A stretch of 64,000 bases of DNA from Tianweitania populi (GTDB taxonomy: Bacteria; Pseudomonadota; Alphaproteobacteria; Rhizobiales; Rhizobiaceae), in assembly GCF_014652875.1 (NCBI RefSeq), contig NZ_BMZQ01000001.1, forward strand, positions 930,001 to 994,000. Reading direction: 5' to 3'. Of the stretch, positions 41,642 to 50,743 are shown one piece after another. Numbering within the stretch: the stretch's first letter is position 1; each line of letters opens with the position of its first letter. Under the pieces are notes generated by a model that saw only the letters and a list, made by a program, of their open reading frames with translations, was not told the origin of the DNA and did no database searches. The translations under genes and the position numbers were made by a program.

Positions 41642-42360
41642 GCTGCCGTTGACGGGCGGGTTTGAAGAACCGCTCGCCAGCCAATCGCCAGCAGCAAGGC
41701 GGCCGCGACCACCAGCGAGCCGGTGCCGATCAGCTGATACAACACCACGCCGGACACGCCGCCGAGCGAGAAGGCTGCAACGGTCTCGATGTGCAAACGC
41801 AAACGTGCACGGATTTCGACGGCGTTCTCGCTCGTCTCGGTACCGCGTGCGATGTCGATGAGCATGCCCAGGCCGATGCCGATATCGGTCAGCATACCCG
41901 AGACATGGGTGGTACGAACGCGTGCTTGAGAAATCCGCGTCACCACTGCGTTCTGAAGGCCCATCAGGAAGCTGAGGCTGATCACTGTCAAATCGACGGA
42001 GGGCGGTCCGCCTCGAAGTAGTTCGACGATGCCGACCGCAGCAAGGATAATGGCTTCAAGCAGGATGCTGTGGGCGTAGATGGCCGCGTTGCCGCGCCGG
42101 CGCCCGTCATTGATCAGCAGCGTCGAAAGTGCCGACCCAGTGACGAAGGACAGCACGATCAGCAGGAAGAAGCCGGCTAATCCAAGATCCGCAATCGCCA
42201 GGTGATCGGATAGAAGCGATACATTCCCGGTCATGTTGGCCGCGAAGAAGCCGACCGCGTGGAAGGCCGCCGCGTTCAAGCCACCGGCGATTGCAGCCAA
42301 CATCCCCGCCAATTGGCGATTGCGCAGACTGTCGCGACCAGCCCCTTCCGTTACAAGCAT
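41638..42360 (-). CDS. YoaK/DUF1275 family membrane protein
   Basis: 240 residues with about six hydrophobic segments. [33 protein letters not shown] and [20 protein letters not shown] are typical of DUF1275 (YoaK). Transport function is unproved. The ATG at 42360 is preferred; a TTG six codons upstream also opens the frame. It is convergent with tgt, with a four-base overlap of the ends. Confidence 0.87.
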   Translation of the reverse strand: MLVTEGAGRDSLRNRQLAGMLAAIAGGLNAAAFHAVGFFAANMTGNVSLLSDHLAIADLGLAGFFLLIVLSFVTGSALSTLLINDGRRRGNAAIYAHSILLEAIILAAVGIVELLRGGPPSVDLTVISLSFLMGLQNAVVTRISQARVRTTHVSGMLTDIGIGLGMLIDIARGTETSENAVEIRARLRLHIETVAAFSLGGVSGVVLYQLIGTGSLVVAAALLLAIGWRAVLQTRPSTAA

Positions 42361-42473
42361 GTCCAGTGCCACGATCAACGAGGCTCGCCCAGCCGAGTCT
42401 CACCCTTTCCCGTTCATCTTTAGCACTGCGGACAGACCAATCAAAAAACAAACCGGCTACATCAATCTTACCG

Positions 42474-42887
42474 TTACGTACTCAGCGTCCCGCCGGCACG
42501 CAGTGTGACGCTATTGATGAGCCAGCTTCCGTCCCGCTGCTGCTGAAGGGTATAGGTGGCCACATAGTCTTTGCCATCCGCGCCCAAAATCATCACATCC
42601 TGCTGGATCTGGTTGCCCACCTCCTTCGAGGTGCCAAAATCGTAGCGGGCGGGATTGTGCACCATGGGGTATGCCTGACGGACCATCGACATGAAGATAG
42701 CCATGTTCGGAAATTTCATCCGCAACATCGGTGAGGCAAAGGAGTAAGCCTCGGCGTCGCGGTTGCCACGAAATGCCGACATTTGACGCTGGATGACGCT
42801 TTGCGCTGCCTTGATTTCGGCTTCGCCAGCGAATGTAGGCGCACTACCTGTTCCAAGTAGAAGGATAGCTATAAACAAGCGATGCAC
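42474..42887 (-). CDS. DUF4864 secreted protein
   Basis: 137 residues starting at GTG 42887, supported by GGGAGAA about seven bases upstream. A signal peptide runs to about APTFAGE (21). The mature part includes AAQSVIQRQMSAFRGNRD, AYPMVHNPARYDFG and YVATYTLQQQRDGSWLINS, typical of the DUF4864 (NTF2-like) family of unknown function. It is the last gene before the cluster starting with the lone Lrp domain on the other strand. Confidence 0.8.
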   Translation of the reverse strand: MHRLFIAILLLGTGSAPTFAGEAEIKAAQSVIQRQMSAFRGNRDAEAYSFASPMLRMKFPNMAIFMSMVRQAYPMVHNPARYDFGTSKEVGNQIQQDVMILGADGKDYVATYTLQQQRDGSWLINSVTLRAGGTLST

Positions 42888-43005
42888 TGGTGTTCTCCCT
42901 TGTTCTACCTGCGTTTAGCGCGGACACTGGTCACTTCCAATTACGAGTTACGTAAGGAACCCGCGCTGGGTTTCGCGCGTATCGCATCAGATATCAGGGG
43001 GCGCG

Positions 43006-43242
43006 ATGAAGGCGTTTTTCATTCAGATCAAATGTGAGCTCGGCAAAGCCTACGAAGTGGCGCGTGCAATCGCGGATGCCGAGTTGGCGTCCGAGGTTTA
43101 TTCCACTGCCGGCGAGTTCGATCTGCTCGCAAAATTCTACATCGAGGACGGCGGCGACGTTGGCCACTTCGTTAACGAGAAGATCCAGATCCTGCCGGGT
43201 ATCCGCGATACGCGGACCATCGTCACCTTTCGCGCCTTTTAA
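43006..43242 (+). CDS. Standalone Lrp/AsnC ligand-binding domain protein
   Basis: 78 residues. MKAFFIQIKCELGKAYEVAR and VYSTAGEFDLLAKFYIE and PGIRDTRTIVTFRAF make up an Lrp/AsnC effector domain without the helix-turn-helix. Such stand-alone domains form octamers and bind amino acids in other bacteria. Its position 70 bp before the ATP-grasp cluster is suggestive: it could sense an amino acid that the cluster consumes, but this is inference. Confidence 0.87.
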   Translation: MKAFFIQIKCELGKAYEVARAIADAELASEVYSTAGEFDLLAKFYIEDGGDVGHFVNEKIQILPGIRDTRTIVTFRAF

Positions 43243-43315
43243 GTTGCCAGACTAACGTCGTGCTTGCTTTTTAGCCGGGAACTCTCTGAAATGCGTGGAA
43301 GTAGGGAGTAGAAGC

Positions 43316-44728
43316 TTGGTTGCATTCGATGAGATGCGTCCGGAAAATAGCGGACTGCGTCAGCCATACCAGAAATACCAGGCTTGGCTCGACGAGCAGG
43401 ATCCGGCCCGTCTCACGGAAAAGATGCAGGATGCCGAGCGTGTCTTTCGCAAGACCGGCATCACCTTTGCCGTTTACGGAGAAGATGCGGCAGCCGAGCG
43501 ACTGATCCCCTTCGACATCGTGCCACGCATCCTGTCTGGCCAGGAATGGCGGCGTCTGATGCAAGGCATTGAGCAGCGTGTGCAGGCTCTCAACGCTTTT
43601 CTGGACGACATCTACCATCGCCAGGAGATCATCAAGGCCGGGCGAATCCCGAAGGAGCTGATCGCCAACAACGAGGCCTTCCTGCCAGAGATGATCGGCG
43701 TGCGGCCGCCGGCCGGCGTATATACCCATATCATAGGCACGGATATCGTTCGTACCGGCGAAGACGAGTTCTTCGTGCTGGAAGACAATGCACGCACACC
43801 CAGCGGCGTTTCCTACATGCTGGAGAACCGCGAAACCATGATGCAGCTCTTCCCCGAGCTGTTTCAGCGGATCAAGGTTAGGCCGGTCGCCAATTATCCT
43901 CAGCTCCTGCGGCAGTCGCTGGCGGCCGTCAAACCTGAGGGCTGCGAAGGCTCGCCGCGCATTGCGGTTCTAACACCAGGAAGCTTCAACTCCGCCTATT
44001 TCGAACATGCGTTCTTGGCCGACCAGATGGGCGTCGAACTGGTTGAAGGACAAGATCTGCGCGTCATCGATGGCCATGTCGCGATGAGAACGACGCAAGG
44101 GTACAAGCGAATCGACGTACTGTATCGTCGCGTCGACGACGCCTTCCTTGATCCCATGACATTCCGACCTGACTCAGCCCTTGGTGTGCCGGGCATCATG
44201 GATGTGTATCGAGCGGGCAAGATCACGATCGCCAATGCGCCGGGGACCGGGATCGCGGACGATAAGGCGATCTACTCATACATGCCGGAGATCATCGAGT
44301 TCTACACAGGTCGCAAGGCGCTGCTGCCCAATATCGAGACCTACCGCTGCTCGGAGCCATCGAGCCTGTCTTACGTGCTCGAGCATCTGCACGAGCTCGT
44401 GGTCAAGGAAGTGCATGGCTCCGGTGGCTACGGCATGCTGGTCGGCCCTGCGGCGTCAAAGAAGGAGAGGGAAGCTTTTGCCGAAAAGCTCAAGGCCAGA
44501 CCCTCAAACTACATTGCCCAGCCCACGCTTTCGCTTTCCACCGTGCCGATCCTGACCGAAGCTGGTCTCGCTCCGCGCCATGTCGATCTGCGGCCCTTCG
44601 TGCTCGTCTCGGACCGCATCCAGATCGTGCCTGGCGGTCTGACACGCGTCGCGCTGAAGGAAGGCTCGCTCGTGGTCAATTCCTCGCAAGGCGGCGGCAC
44701 CAAAGACACCTGGATCCTGGACGATTAG
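43316..44728 (+). CDS. Circularly permuted ATP-grasp peptide ligase (COG2308)
   Basis: 470 residues from TTG 43316, chosen because AGGGAG lies seven bases before it; GTG 43295 and ATG 43334 are alternatives. The ATP-grasp motifs are in permuted order: EDNARTPSGVSYMLENRETM first, then VLYRRVDDAFLDP, then VVKEVHGSGGYGMLVGP near the end. In COG2308 enzymes this is a ligase fold predicted to make peptide-like bonds. It is the first of four genes (ligase, alpha-E, transglutaminase, Anbu) in a single run with gaps of 0-30 bp. Confidence 0.93.
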   Translation: MVAFDEMRPENSGLRQPYQKYQAWLDEQDPARLTEKMQDAERVFRKTGITFAVYGEDAAAERLIPFDIVPRILSGQEWRRLMQGIEQRVQALNAFLDDIYHRQEIIKAGRIPKELIANNEAFLPEMIGVRPPAGVYTHIIGTDIVRTGEDEFFVLEDNARTPSGVSYMLENRETMMQLFPELFQRIKVRPVANYPQLLRQSLAAVKPEGCEGSPRIAVLTPGSFNSAYFEHAFLADQMGVELVEGQDLRVIDGHVAMRTTQGYKRIDVLYRRVDDAFLDPMTFRPDSALGVPGIMDVYRAGKITIANAPGTGIADDKAIYSYMPEIIEFYTGRKALLPNIETYRCSEPSSLSYVLEHLHELVVKEVHGSGGYGMLVGPAASKKEREAFAEKLKARPSNYIAQPTLSLSTVPILTEAGLAPRHVDLRPFVLVSDRIQIVPGGLTRVALKEGSLVVNSSQGGGTKDTWILDD

Positions 44729-45670
44729 ATGCTGCTCGGACGCACCGCCAACGGTCTTTATTGGATGAGCCGCTATATCGAGCGCGCCGAGAACATGGCG
44801 CGCTTGCTGGATGCGGGCTTGCGTCTCGCGCTGACGCAAACCACCAGCTCGGCCGAGGAATGGACATCCCTGGTTGTGAGCGCGGGTGCCGAAGCGGCGT
44901 TTCGAGAGCGACACGACGAGTTTACTGCCGCCACGGTTTCGGACTTTCTGCTGCGCGACACCTCCAACCCCTCAAGCGTCGTGTCGTCCATCGAAACGGC
45001 GCGCATGAACGGCAGGATGGTGCGAACGGCACTGACCCGAGAGTGCTGGGAGAGCCTGAACGAAGCCTGGATGTCGTTGAAGCGGCTCCTCGCCAATCCA
45101 ATCGATGAGCGGGAGTTGCCGAGCGTTCTCGACGCGATCAAGCGGGACACGGCGCTGTTCCGCGGCTCCTTCCAGGGCACGATGCTGCGCAACGAGATCT
45201 ACAATTTTGCGTCGCTTGGGACACTGGTGGAGCGAGCCGACAACACAGCGCGCATTCTTGACGTCAAATACTATGTTCTGCTGCCCTCGGTGCACTGGGT
45301 CGGCTCGTCGCTGGACAACTACCAGTGGGAGTCGATCCTGCGCTCGGTCTCGGCCCATCGATCTTACCGCTGGGTTTACGAAGCCGATTACAAGCCTACA
45401 CTCATTGCCGACTATCTGATCCTCAATCCGCGCATGCCCCGCTCGCTGGCCTTCTGCTATCGCGGCATCGTCGAGGATCTGCGGCAACTATCGGAAGATT
45501 ACGGTTTGCAGCATCCAAGCTATGACATCGCGGTCAAGGTGCTGGAGCGGCTGCAGGTTAGCTCCATCAAAGATGTTTTCGACTACGGGCTGCACGAATA
45601 TCTCGAAGGCTTCATCGATGACAATGCGCGCTTCAGCCAGGCTGTGGCCGACAATTACCGGTTCACCTGA
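44729..45670 (+). CDS. Alpha-E domain protein (COG2307)
   Basis: 313 residues, all helical. The N-terminus LLGRTANGLYWMSRYIERAE is the alpha-E signature rich in glutamate, repeated later by LGTLVERADNTARILDVKYY. The domain has no known enzyme activity; it always travels with the permuted ATP-grasp enzyme and is thought to bind or assist it. It starts at the base after the ligase's stop codon. Confidence 0.93.
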   Translation: MLLGRTANGLYWMSRYIERAENMARLLDAGLRLALTQTTSSAEEWTSLVVSAGAEAAFRERHDEFTAATVSDFLLRDTSNPSSVVSSIETARMNGRMVRTALTRECWESLNEAWMSLKRLLANPIDERELPSVLDAIKRDTALFRGSFQGTMLRNEIYNFASLGTLVERADNTARILDVKYYVLLPSVHWVGSSLDNYQWESILRSVSAHRSYRWVYEADYKPTLIADYLILNPRMPRSLAFCYRGIVEDLRQLSEDYGLQHPSYDIAVKVLERLQVSSIKDVFDYGLHEYLEGFIDDNARFSQAVADNYRFT

Positions 45671-45673
45671 TCG

Positions 45674-46465
45674 ATGCGCCTGAAGATCACCCACAAGACT
45701 GAATACGCTTACGATCAGCCGAATGCCTATGCCTTGCAGAGACTAAGGTTGATCCCCACAGACGGTCATAGCCAGCGTGTTCTCAGTTGGTCGCTCGACA
45801 TCAGCGGTGCCACGGAAGAGGCCGGCTACACGGATGCGTTTGGCAATGTCACGCGTCTGGTCAGTGTTGATTCGGGCGAGACAAGTCTCAGCGCAACGGC
45901 AACTGGCGTAATCGAGACGATCGATCGCTCCGGCGTCTCGGGACCACATCGCGGCTACACGCCACTTTGGCTGTTCAGGCAGGAAACGCCGCTCACTGCA
46001 GCTGGCGATTCAATCAAGGCGCTTGTCGCCGATGTTGACGATGGTGCGCCCTTGCAGCGGATGCATGCGCTGCTCCAACTGATCGTTGAACGCGTGGCCT
46101 ACGAGAAAGGTAGCACGACCGTTGCGACTACGGGTGAAGAAGCTGCCCGCAAGGGAGCCGGTGTCTGCCAGGATCAGGCGCATATATTTGCGTCCGCCGC
46201 ACGACTATTAGATGTGCCGGCTCGCTATGTCAGCGGCTATCTCATGTCGGAAGGCGATAACCACGCTGCTAGCCATGCCTGGGCAGAAGTGCATATCGAG
46301 GGTCTAGGCTGGGTCGCGTTCGATCCTGCCAACGGCATTTCACCTGATGAACGCTATGTCCGCCTAGCCACGGGCCGCGATTACAATGATGCCTGTCCTG
46401 TTTCCGGCTTCAGGCTGGGAGAAGCAGCAGAACGTCTTGAAGTTCACGTCACAGTCGAGCAGTAA
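45674..46465 (+). CDS. Transglutaminase-like cysteine protease/amidase (COG1305)
   Basis: 263 residues. N-terminal transglutaminase N domain (RLKITHKTEYAYDQPNAYAL), then a papain-like core with triad C165 (GAGVCQDQAH), H201 (SHAWAEV) and D217 (WVAFDPANG). In this gene context it is expected to cut or transfer amide bonds on the ligase product. No signal peptide. It begins three bases after the alpha-E stop. Confidence 0.93.
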   Translation: MRLKITHKTEYAYDQPNAYALQRLRLIPTDGHSQRVLSWSLDISGATEEAGYTDAFGNVTRLVSVDSGETSLSATATGVIETIDRSGVSGPHRGYTPLWLFRQETPLTAAGDSIKALVADVDDGAPLQRMHALLQLIVERVAYEKGSTTVATTGEEAARKGAGVCQDQAHIFASAARLLDVPARYVSGYLMSEGDNHAASHAWAEVHIEGLGWVAFDPANGISPDERYVRLATGRDYNDACPVSGFRLGEAAERLEVHVTVEQ

Positions 46466-46495
46466 TCTGCTCGACCCTCGTTGGATTGGACTTTC

Positions 46496-47230
46496 ATGAC
46501 TTATTGCGTCGGCCTCAAGATCGATCGCGGCTTGGTGTTCATGTCCGACACCCGCACAAACGCCGGCATCGACAACATTTCCACCTTCCGGAAGATGCAT
46601 GTGTGGGAGGAGCCGGGCGAGCGCGTCATCGTGCTGATGTCGGCCGGCAATTTGGCCACCACCCAAGCCGTCGTCAGCATGTTGGACGAACGTTCGAAGG
46701 CTGCCTCAGACCGGGTCGGAACGCTTCTCGAAACGCCTTCGATGTTCCAGACAGCAAAGCTGGTGGGCGACACGGTGAAGGAGGTCATCAAGACATCCTC
46801 GCCGGACGGGCAGACCGCCGATTCCTATTTCAACGCTTCGATCATCTTGGGCGGACAGATCAAGGGTGGCGAGCCTCGTCTGTTTTTGATCTATCCGGAA
46901 GGCAACTTCATCGAGGCCGGGGAAGACACTCCTTTCTTCCAAATCGGCGAAACGAAATACGGCAAGCCGATCATCGTGCGTGCCTACGATCCTGCGATGA
47001 GCTTTGCCGAAACAGCCAAGCTCCTGTTGGTCTCCTTCGATTCGACGTTGAAGTCGAACCTGTCCGTCGGCCTGCCGCTCGACATGATGTTCTATGAGCG
47101 CAACACGATGCGGGTCGGTTTCCGCAAGCGGATCGGCGGGGATGATCCTTATTATCGAGCAGTATCGGATGGATGGTCGAACGCCTTGAAAGCGGCCTTC
47201 AGCAGCCTGCCTGAATTTACCGAAGACTGA
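46496..47230 (+). CDS. Anbu: proteasome-related Ntn-hydrolase
   Basis: 244 residues from ATG 46496. After removal of Met the nucleophile is Thr1 (MTYCVGLK), with Asp17 (SDTRTNAG) and Lys32 (FRKMH) in the catalytic positions of proteasome beta subunits. The body (VLMSAGNLATTQAVVSM and FLIYPEGNFIEAG) fits the Anbu family, an ancestral beta-subunit relative that forms open helical rings. Peptidase activity in Anbu has been weak or absent in tests, so its in vivo target is open. Fourth gene in the cluster. Confidence 0.93.
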   Translation: MTYCVGLKIDRGLVFMSDTRTNAGIDNISTFRKMHVWEEPGERVIVLMSAGNLATTQAVVSMLDERSKAASDRVGTLLETPSMFQTAKLVGDTVKEVIKTSSPDGQTADSYFNASIILGGQIKGGEPRLFLIYPEGNFIEAGEDTPFFQIGETKYGKPIIVRAYDPAMSFAETAKLLLVSFDSTLKSNLSVGLPLDMMFYERNTMRVGFRKRIGGDDPYYRAVSDGWSNALKAAFSSLPEFTED

Positions 47231-47319
47231 TCTTCCAACGATTGATGATGCCGCTCACGCTGCGAAGCCTGGAGGTTTGCGCGCTGCCGTCATGCACGCT
47301 GAGCAAGATTGCCTAAAGA

Positions 47320-47343
47320 AAAGGGCCTCCGAAGAGGCCCTTT
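47320..47343. terminator. Bidirectional terminator after the Anbu cluster
   Basis: AAAGGGCCTC (47320-47329) pairs perfectly with GAGGCCCTTT (47334-47343) around a four-base loop. T-tracts are short on the plus strand and better on the minus strand (TTTTCTTT), so it can end both the Anbu operon and the BA14K gene. Confidence 0.82.
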
Positions 47344-47350
47344 AAGTTGA

Positions 47351-47812
47351 TCAGTACGGGGAGTTGCACTGGCGTCGTGGGCCATTGTTCGGCTGGAACG
47401 TGTTGTCCGATGCACGATATGACCGGTATCGATCGTAGCACCACTGAACGTGGCTGCTGCCCGACCTCACACGCGGTGCTGACTGCGAATTGGCGATCGC
47501 CCCACCGATGATTGCACCACCGAGGAACGCTGCCGCAGGGTACCAGGCATTGCCATGACGGCGATAGCCGTGACGATAATGGCGGTAGCCTCGGTGACCA
47601 TTGTAGTAATCGCGGCCGCGACCATCGCGATAATAGCCGCGATGATGACCGTGGCGGCGATACTGAACCTGGGTCGGCTGTTCGGCGACATTCTTGCTGA
47701 CTGGCGCCGACGGGCGCTCAACCTGCATCGCTGCCTGCGCAGGAACGAAAGTCGTGGCCGCCATCATAGCCGAGATAGCTGCAGCGCCGACGGATTTCCA
47801 AATCTTGTTCAT
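47351..47812 (-). CDS. BA14K family secreted protein
   Basis: 153 residues from ATG 47812, with AGGAGG five bases before it. A signal peptide ends at VPAQAAM (about 28). A low-complexity middle rich in Tyr, His, Arg and Gly (about 50-90; for example YRDGRGRDYYNGHRGYRHYR) precedes a hydrophobic Gly-rich segment (FLGGAIIGGAIANS) and the C-terminal BA14K motif WCYDRYRSYRASDNTFQP. The Brucella BA14k protein is an immunoreactive, lectin-like surface protein. Function here is unknown. Confidence 0.85.
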   Translation of the reverse strand: MNKIWKSVGAAAISAMMAATTFVPAQAAMQVERPSAPVSKNVAEQPTQVQYRRHGHHRGYYRDGRGRDYYNGHRGYRHYRHGYRRHGNAWYPAAAFLGGAIIGGAIANSQSAPRVRSGSSHVQWCYDRYRSYRASDNTFQPNNGPRRQCNSPY

Positions 47813-47989
47813 GTTGCCTCCTGAGCAAATGCATTGGTCCCTATGGATCTCCAAACGATGGAGCATGCATTCTGTTCCCTCCCAGTGTGCTGGTCACGCA
47901 ATCGAGATCATCCAGCACGATCAACTTCATAACGATTCATCAACCATGTTCGCGCATGGTCGCTCATCATCGGGTTTGGAGAATATCCT

Positions 47990-48682
47990 GTGAGCGAAGT
48001 GGTTTCTCGGCGAGGCGTGCTCGCAGGCTTGGGGCTGGTCGGACTAGCCGGGTGCAGCCGCAGCTTAGACATGTCTGCGTTCGATATGGATTTCAGCCCG
48101 ACGGGTACGATCAGGCCGAAGGTTAGCGTCGAACGCTCCCTAGGCGGCTACCAGGCTATGTACGGCTCGATGCAGGATGGTCCCTTCGTCCTGCCTGCCG
48201 TTCCCTATGAGAAAGTACCGCGAGAGTTCCGCCGTCAGGTCGTCCAGGACCCCACAGGCGAGGCACCAGGCACGATCGTCGTGAACTTGCAGGAGCGCCA
48301 CCTGTATTTCGTACAGCCGGGTGGCGAAGCCATTCGTTACGGCGTCGGCATCGGCAAGGAGGGCTTCTTGTGGTCGGGTCGTGCGGTCATCCAATACAAA
48401 AAGGAATGGCCGACCTGGACGCCCCCGCGCGAGATGATCGCGCGCAAGCCTGAACTCGTAAAATGGGCTGGCGGGCAGCCGGGCGGTCTGGACAATCCGC
48501 TGGGTGCGCGTGCGCACTACATCTACAAGGACAATGTTGACACCGGCTATCGCGTGCATGGCTCGCCGGAGTGGTGGACCATTGGGCAAGCGATGTCATC
48601 CGGCTGCGTCCGCATGATCAATCAGGACGTTATCGACCTGTATAATCGCGTGCAGAACAAGGCTACGATCGTCGTCGGCTGA
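47990..48682 (+). CDS. L,D-transpeptidase (YkuD), Tat-exported lipoprotein
   Basis: 230 residues from GTG 47990, with GGAGAA six bases upstream. The leader has a twin-arginine pair (SRRGVL) and a lipobox (LAGC), so it is probably exported by Tat and lipid-anchored. The YkuD domain contains HGSPEWWTIG (H190) and SSGCVRM (nucleophile C206). It should crosslink peptidoglycan or attach outer-membrane proteins to it, as in other alphaproteobacteria. It lies between two minus-strand genes. Confidence 0.92.
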   Translation: MSEVVSRRGVLAGLGLVGLAGCSRSLDMSAFDMDFSPTGTIRPKVSVERSLGGYQAMYGSMQDGPFVLPAVPYEKVPREFRRQVVQDPTGEAPGTIVVNLQERHLYFVQPGGEAIRYGVGIGKEGFLWSGRAVIQYKKEWPTWTPPREMIARKPELVKWAGGQPGGLDNPLGARAHYIYKDNVDTGYRVHGSPEWWTIGQAMSSGCVRMINQDVIDLYNRVQNKATIVVG

Positions 48683-48688
48683 TGCGCC

Positions 48689-50743
48689 TCACGCGGTGCC
48701 GGAGAACTCCATCTTCAGCATCGCATTCACCTTCTCGCCGAACTTGTCGAGATCGAAGGGTTTGGCGACCATGTCCATGCCAGGCGCCAAGAAGCCCTGG
48801 CGGCTGGTTGCACCTTCGGCATAGCCAGTCGCGAACAGCACTTTCAATTCCGGGCGAACGGTGCGGGCACGTTCCGCCAGTTCGCGGCCATTCATACCAG
48901 GCAAGCCCACATCAGTCAGCAGGAGATCAATGGTCTGATCGCTTTCGATGATCGATAGGGCACGTTGTGCATCATTGGCTTCGATCGTCTCATAGCCGAG
49001 ATCGTTAAGGTAATCGACGATCAGCATCTGAACGAGAACTTCATCCTCGACCACCAGGATGGTTCCGCTACCCGTTGCGACCGTCATTTCTTCGTCCTCA
49101 CTATCGTCGGCCTCCGCAACGACACTGGTGTCGCGAGGCATATAGATTTCCACTGTCGTGCCCTCATCGGGCGTCGACAAGATGCGTGTATGTCCGCCGA
49201 CTTGCTTGGCGAAGCCGAAGATCATCGAAAGACCAAGTCCCGTACCCTGGCCGATGGGCTTCGTCGTGAAAAACGGGTCGAATGCCTTGTCGATGACGGA
49301 TTGCGGCATGCCCGTACCCGTATCGCTAACGAGGATCTGAACGTAATCTCCCGGCGCAACACCGAAGCTCGTTGCCTGTGCCAGATTGAGCTTCGTGTTC
49401 AACGTCGAGATCGTCAGTTGACCGCCGCCCGGCATGGCATCGCGAGCATTGATGGCCAAATTGAGAACGGCGCTTTCAAACTGGTTGCGATCGGTCAAGG
49501 CCGGCCACAAGCGCGGCTCTAGCTTCGTTTCAACATTGATGCTGTCGCCGATCGTTCTTTGCAAAAGCTCAAGCAAAGACGAGATTCGCTCGTTCAGATC
49601 CGTCCGTTCCACGTCCAGCGACTGGCGGCGCGAAAAGGCGAGAAGCCGGTGCGTCAGCGCGGCCGCGCGATCAGCCGATGACGTGATGATGTCGATGTAG
49701 CGATCAATCCCATCAACCTTGCCAGTTGCCAGACGCTTGCGCAGAAGATCCGCTCCGCCCTTGATCCCGGCCAGCATGTTGTTGAAGTCATGCGCAATAC
49801 CGCCGGTCAGCTGACCAATTGCTTCCATCTTCTGGGATTGGCGTAGCGCTTCTTCCTTCTCGGCAAGCTCGCGTGTGCGTGCTTCGACCTCAGCTTCCAG
49901 CATGTCATTCGCCAGCCGGATACCAGACACGTCGATGGCGCAACCGACGTGACCGACAAACCTGCCCGACCCGCTATAGCGTGGCGCAGCTTCACAGCGC
50001 AGCCAACGCGTATGTCCGTCGCCGTCGATCACACGGACCTCAACGCTCAGTACGGCGCGACGCTGAAGCGCTTGCTGATTGGCGGCGGCGAAGGCAGGGA
50101 GATCATCCGCCAGAATCAGCGTCGCCCATCCACCATCCATCATCTCTGGAATTGTGGTGACGAAATCCGTTTCAAAGCGGCGGTTGACGAAGGTGAAGCG
50201 GCCGACTTCATCCGTCGCCCAGATCAGGGCAGGGGCGCTATCCGCCATCAACTGAAAGCGGTGCTCGCTTTCCTGTAAGGCGAGCATTGCCGTTTCACGA
50301 TCCCGCCGCGCTCGCGCTTCATCGAGCGCACGCTTGGCGACGCCGGGTATGCGCCCCAGATCGCGTTTCGTGACATAATCCGTTGCGCCGGCACGCACGG
50401 CTTCCGTGGCGAATTTTTCGCCTATGACGCCAGAGATAAAGATAAACGGCACGTTCGGCGCCAGCGTTGTTGCGACGCCGAACGCTTCCAGCCCAGTGAA
50501 ATCCGGCAGCGAGTAATCCGAGAAGATCAAATCATACCGAGAGGCACTTAAAGCCGTCTCGAAATCGCGGCGGATTACCGCGCGATCAATCCTGGTGTCC
50601 GGGCCTAGCTTAAGAATTTGACGTGTGATCAGGTCGGCATCGATGCTGCTGTCTTCCAGCAACAGGATGCGGGCGCCTGGTTCCGATGAGTCGGCCAAAA
50701 CACTTTGCTGCATCTTAAGTTTGCCTGGCCGGGAATGGCTCAT
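48689..50743 (-). CDS. Hybrid sensor histidine kinase (receiver-PAS-kinase-receiver)
   Basis: 684 residues: receiver (about 25-140, LIFSDYSLPD), PAS (about 160-275), histidine kinase with phospho-acceptor H318 (GGIAHDFNNML), ATPase with the N box NLAINARDAM and G boxes (DTGTGM, GTGLGLS), and a C-terminal receiver (LLLTDVGLPGM). No membrane segment, so it is cytoplasmic. It follows the Rcp-type receiver and phytochrome, and its first receiver may take phosphate from that chain. ATG 50743 overlaps the upstream gene by 29 bases; ATG 50713 is the non-overlapping alternative. Confidence 0.9.
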   Translation of the reverse strand: MSHSRPGKLKMQQSVLADSSEPGARILLLEDSSIDADLITRQILKLGPDTRIDRAVIRRDFETALSASRYDLIFSDYSLPDFTGLEAFGVATTLAPNVPFIFISGVIGEKFATEAVRAGATDYVTKRDLGRIPGVAKRALDEARARRDRETAMLALQESEHRFQLMADSAPALIWATDEVGRFTFVNRRFETDFVTTIPEMMDGGWATLILADDLPAFAAANQQALQRRAVLSVEVRVIDGDGHTRWLRCEAAPRYSGSGRFVGHVGCAIDVSGIRLANDMLEAEVEARTRELAEKEEALRQSQKMEAIGQLTGGIAHDFNNMLAGIKGGADLLRKRLATGKVDGIDRYIDIITSSADRAAALTHRLLAFSRRQSLDVERTDLNERISSLLELLQRTIGDSINVETKLEPRLWPALTDRNQFESAVLNLAINARDAMPGGGQLTISTLNTKLNLAQATSFGVAPGDYVQILVSDTGTGMPQSVIDKAFDPFFTTKPIGQGTGLGLSMIFGFAKQVGGHTRILSTPDEGTTVEIYMPRDTSVVAEADDSEDEEMTVATGSGTILVVEDEVLVQMLIVDYLNDLGYETIEANDAQRALSIIESDQTIDLLLTDVGLPGMNGRELAERARTVRPELKVLFATGYAEGATSRQGFLAPGMDMVAKPFDLDKFGEKVNAMLKMEFSGTA

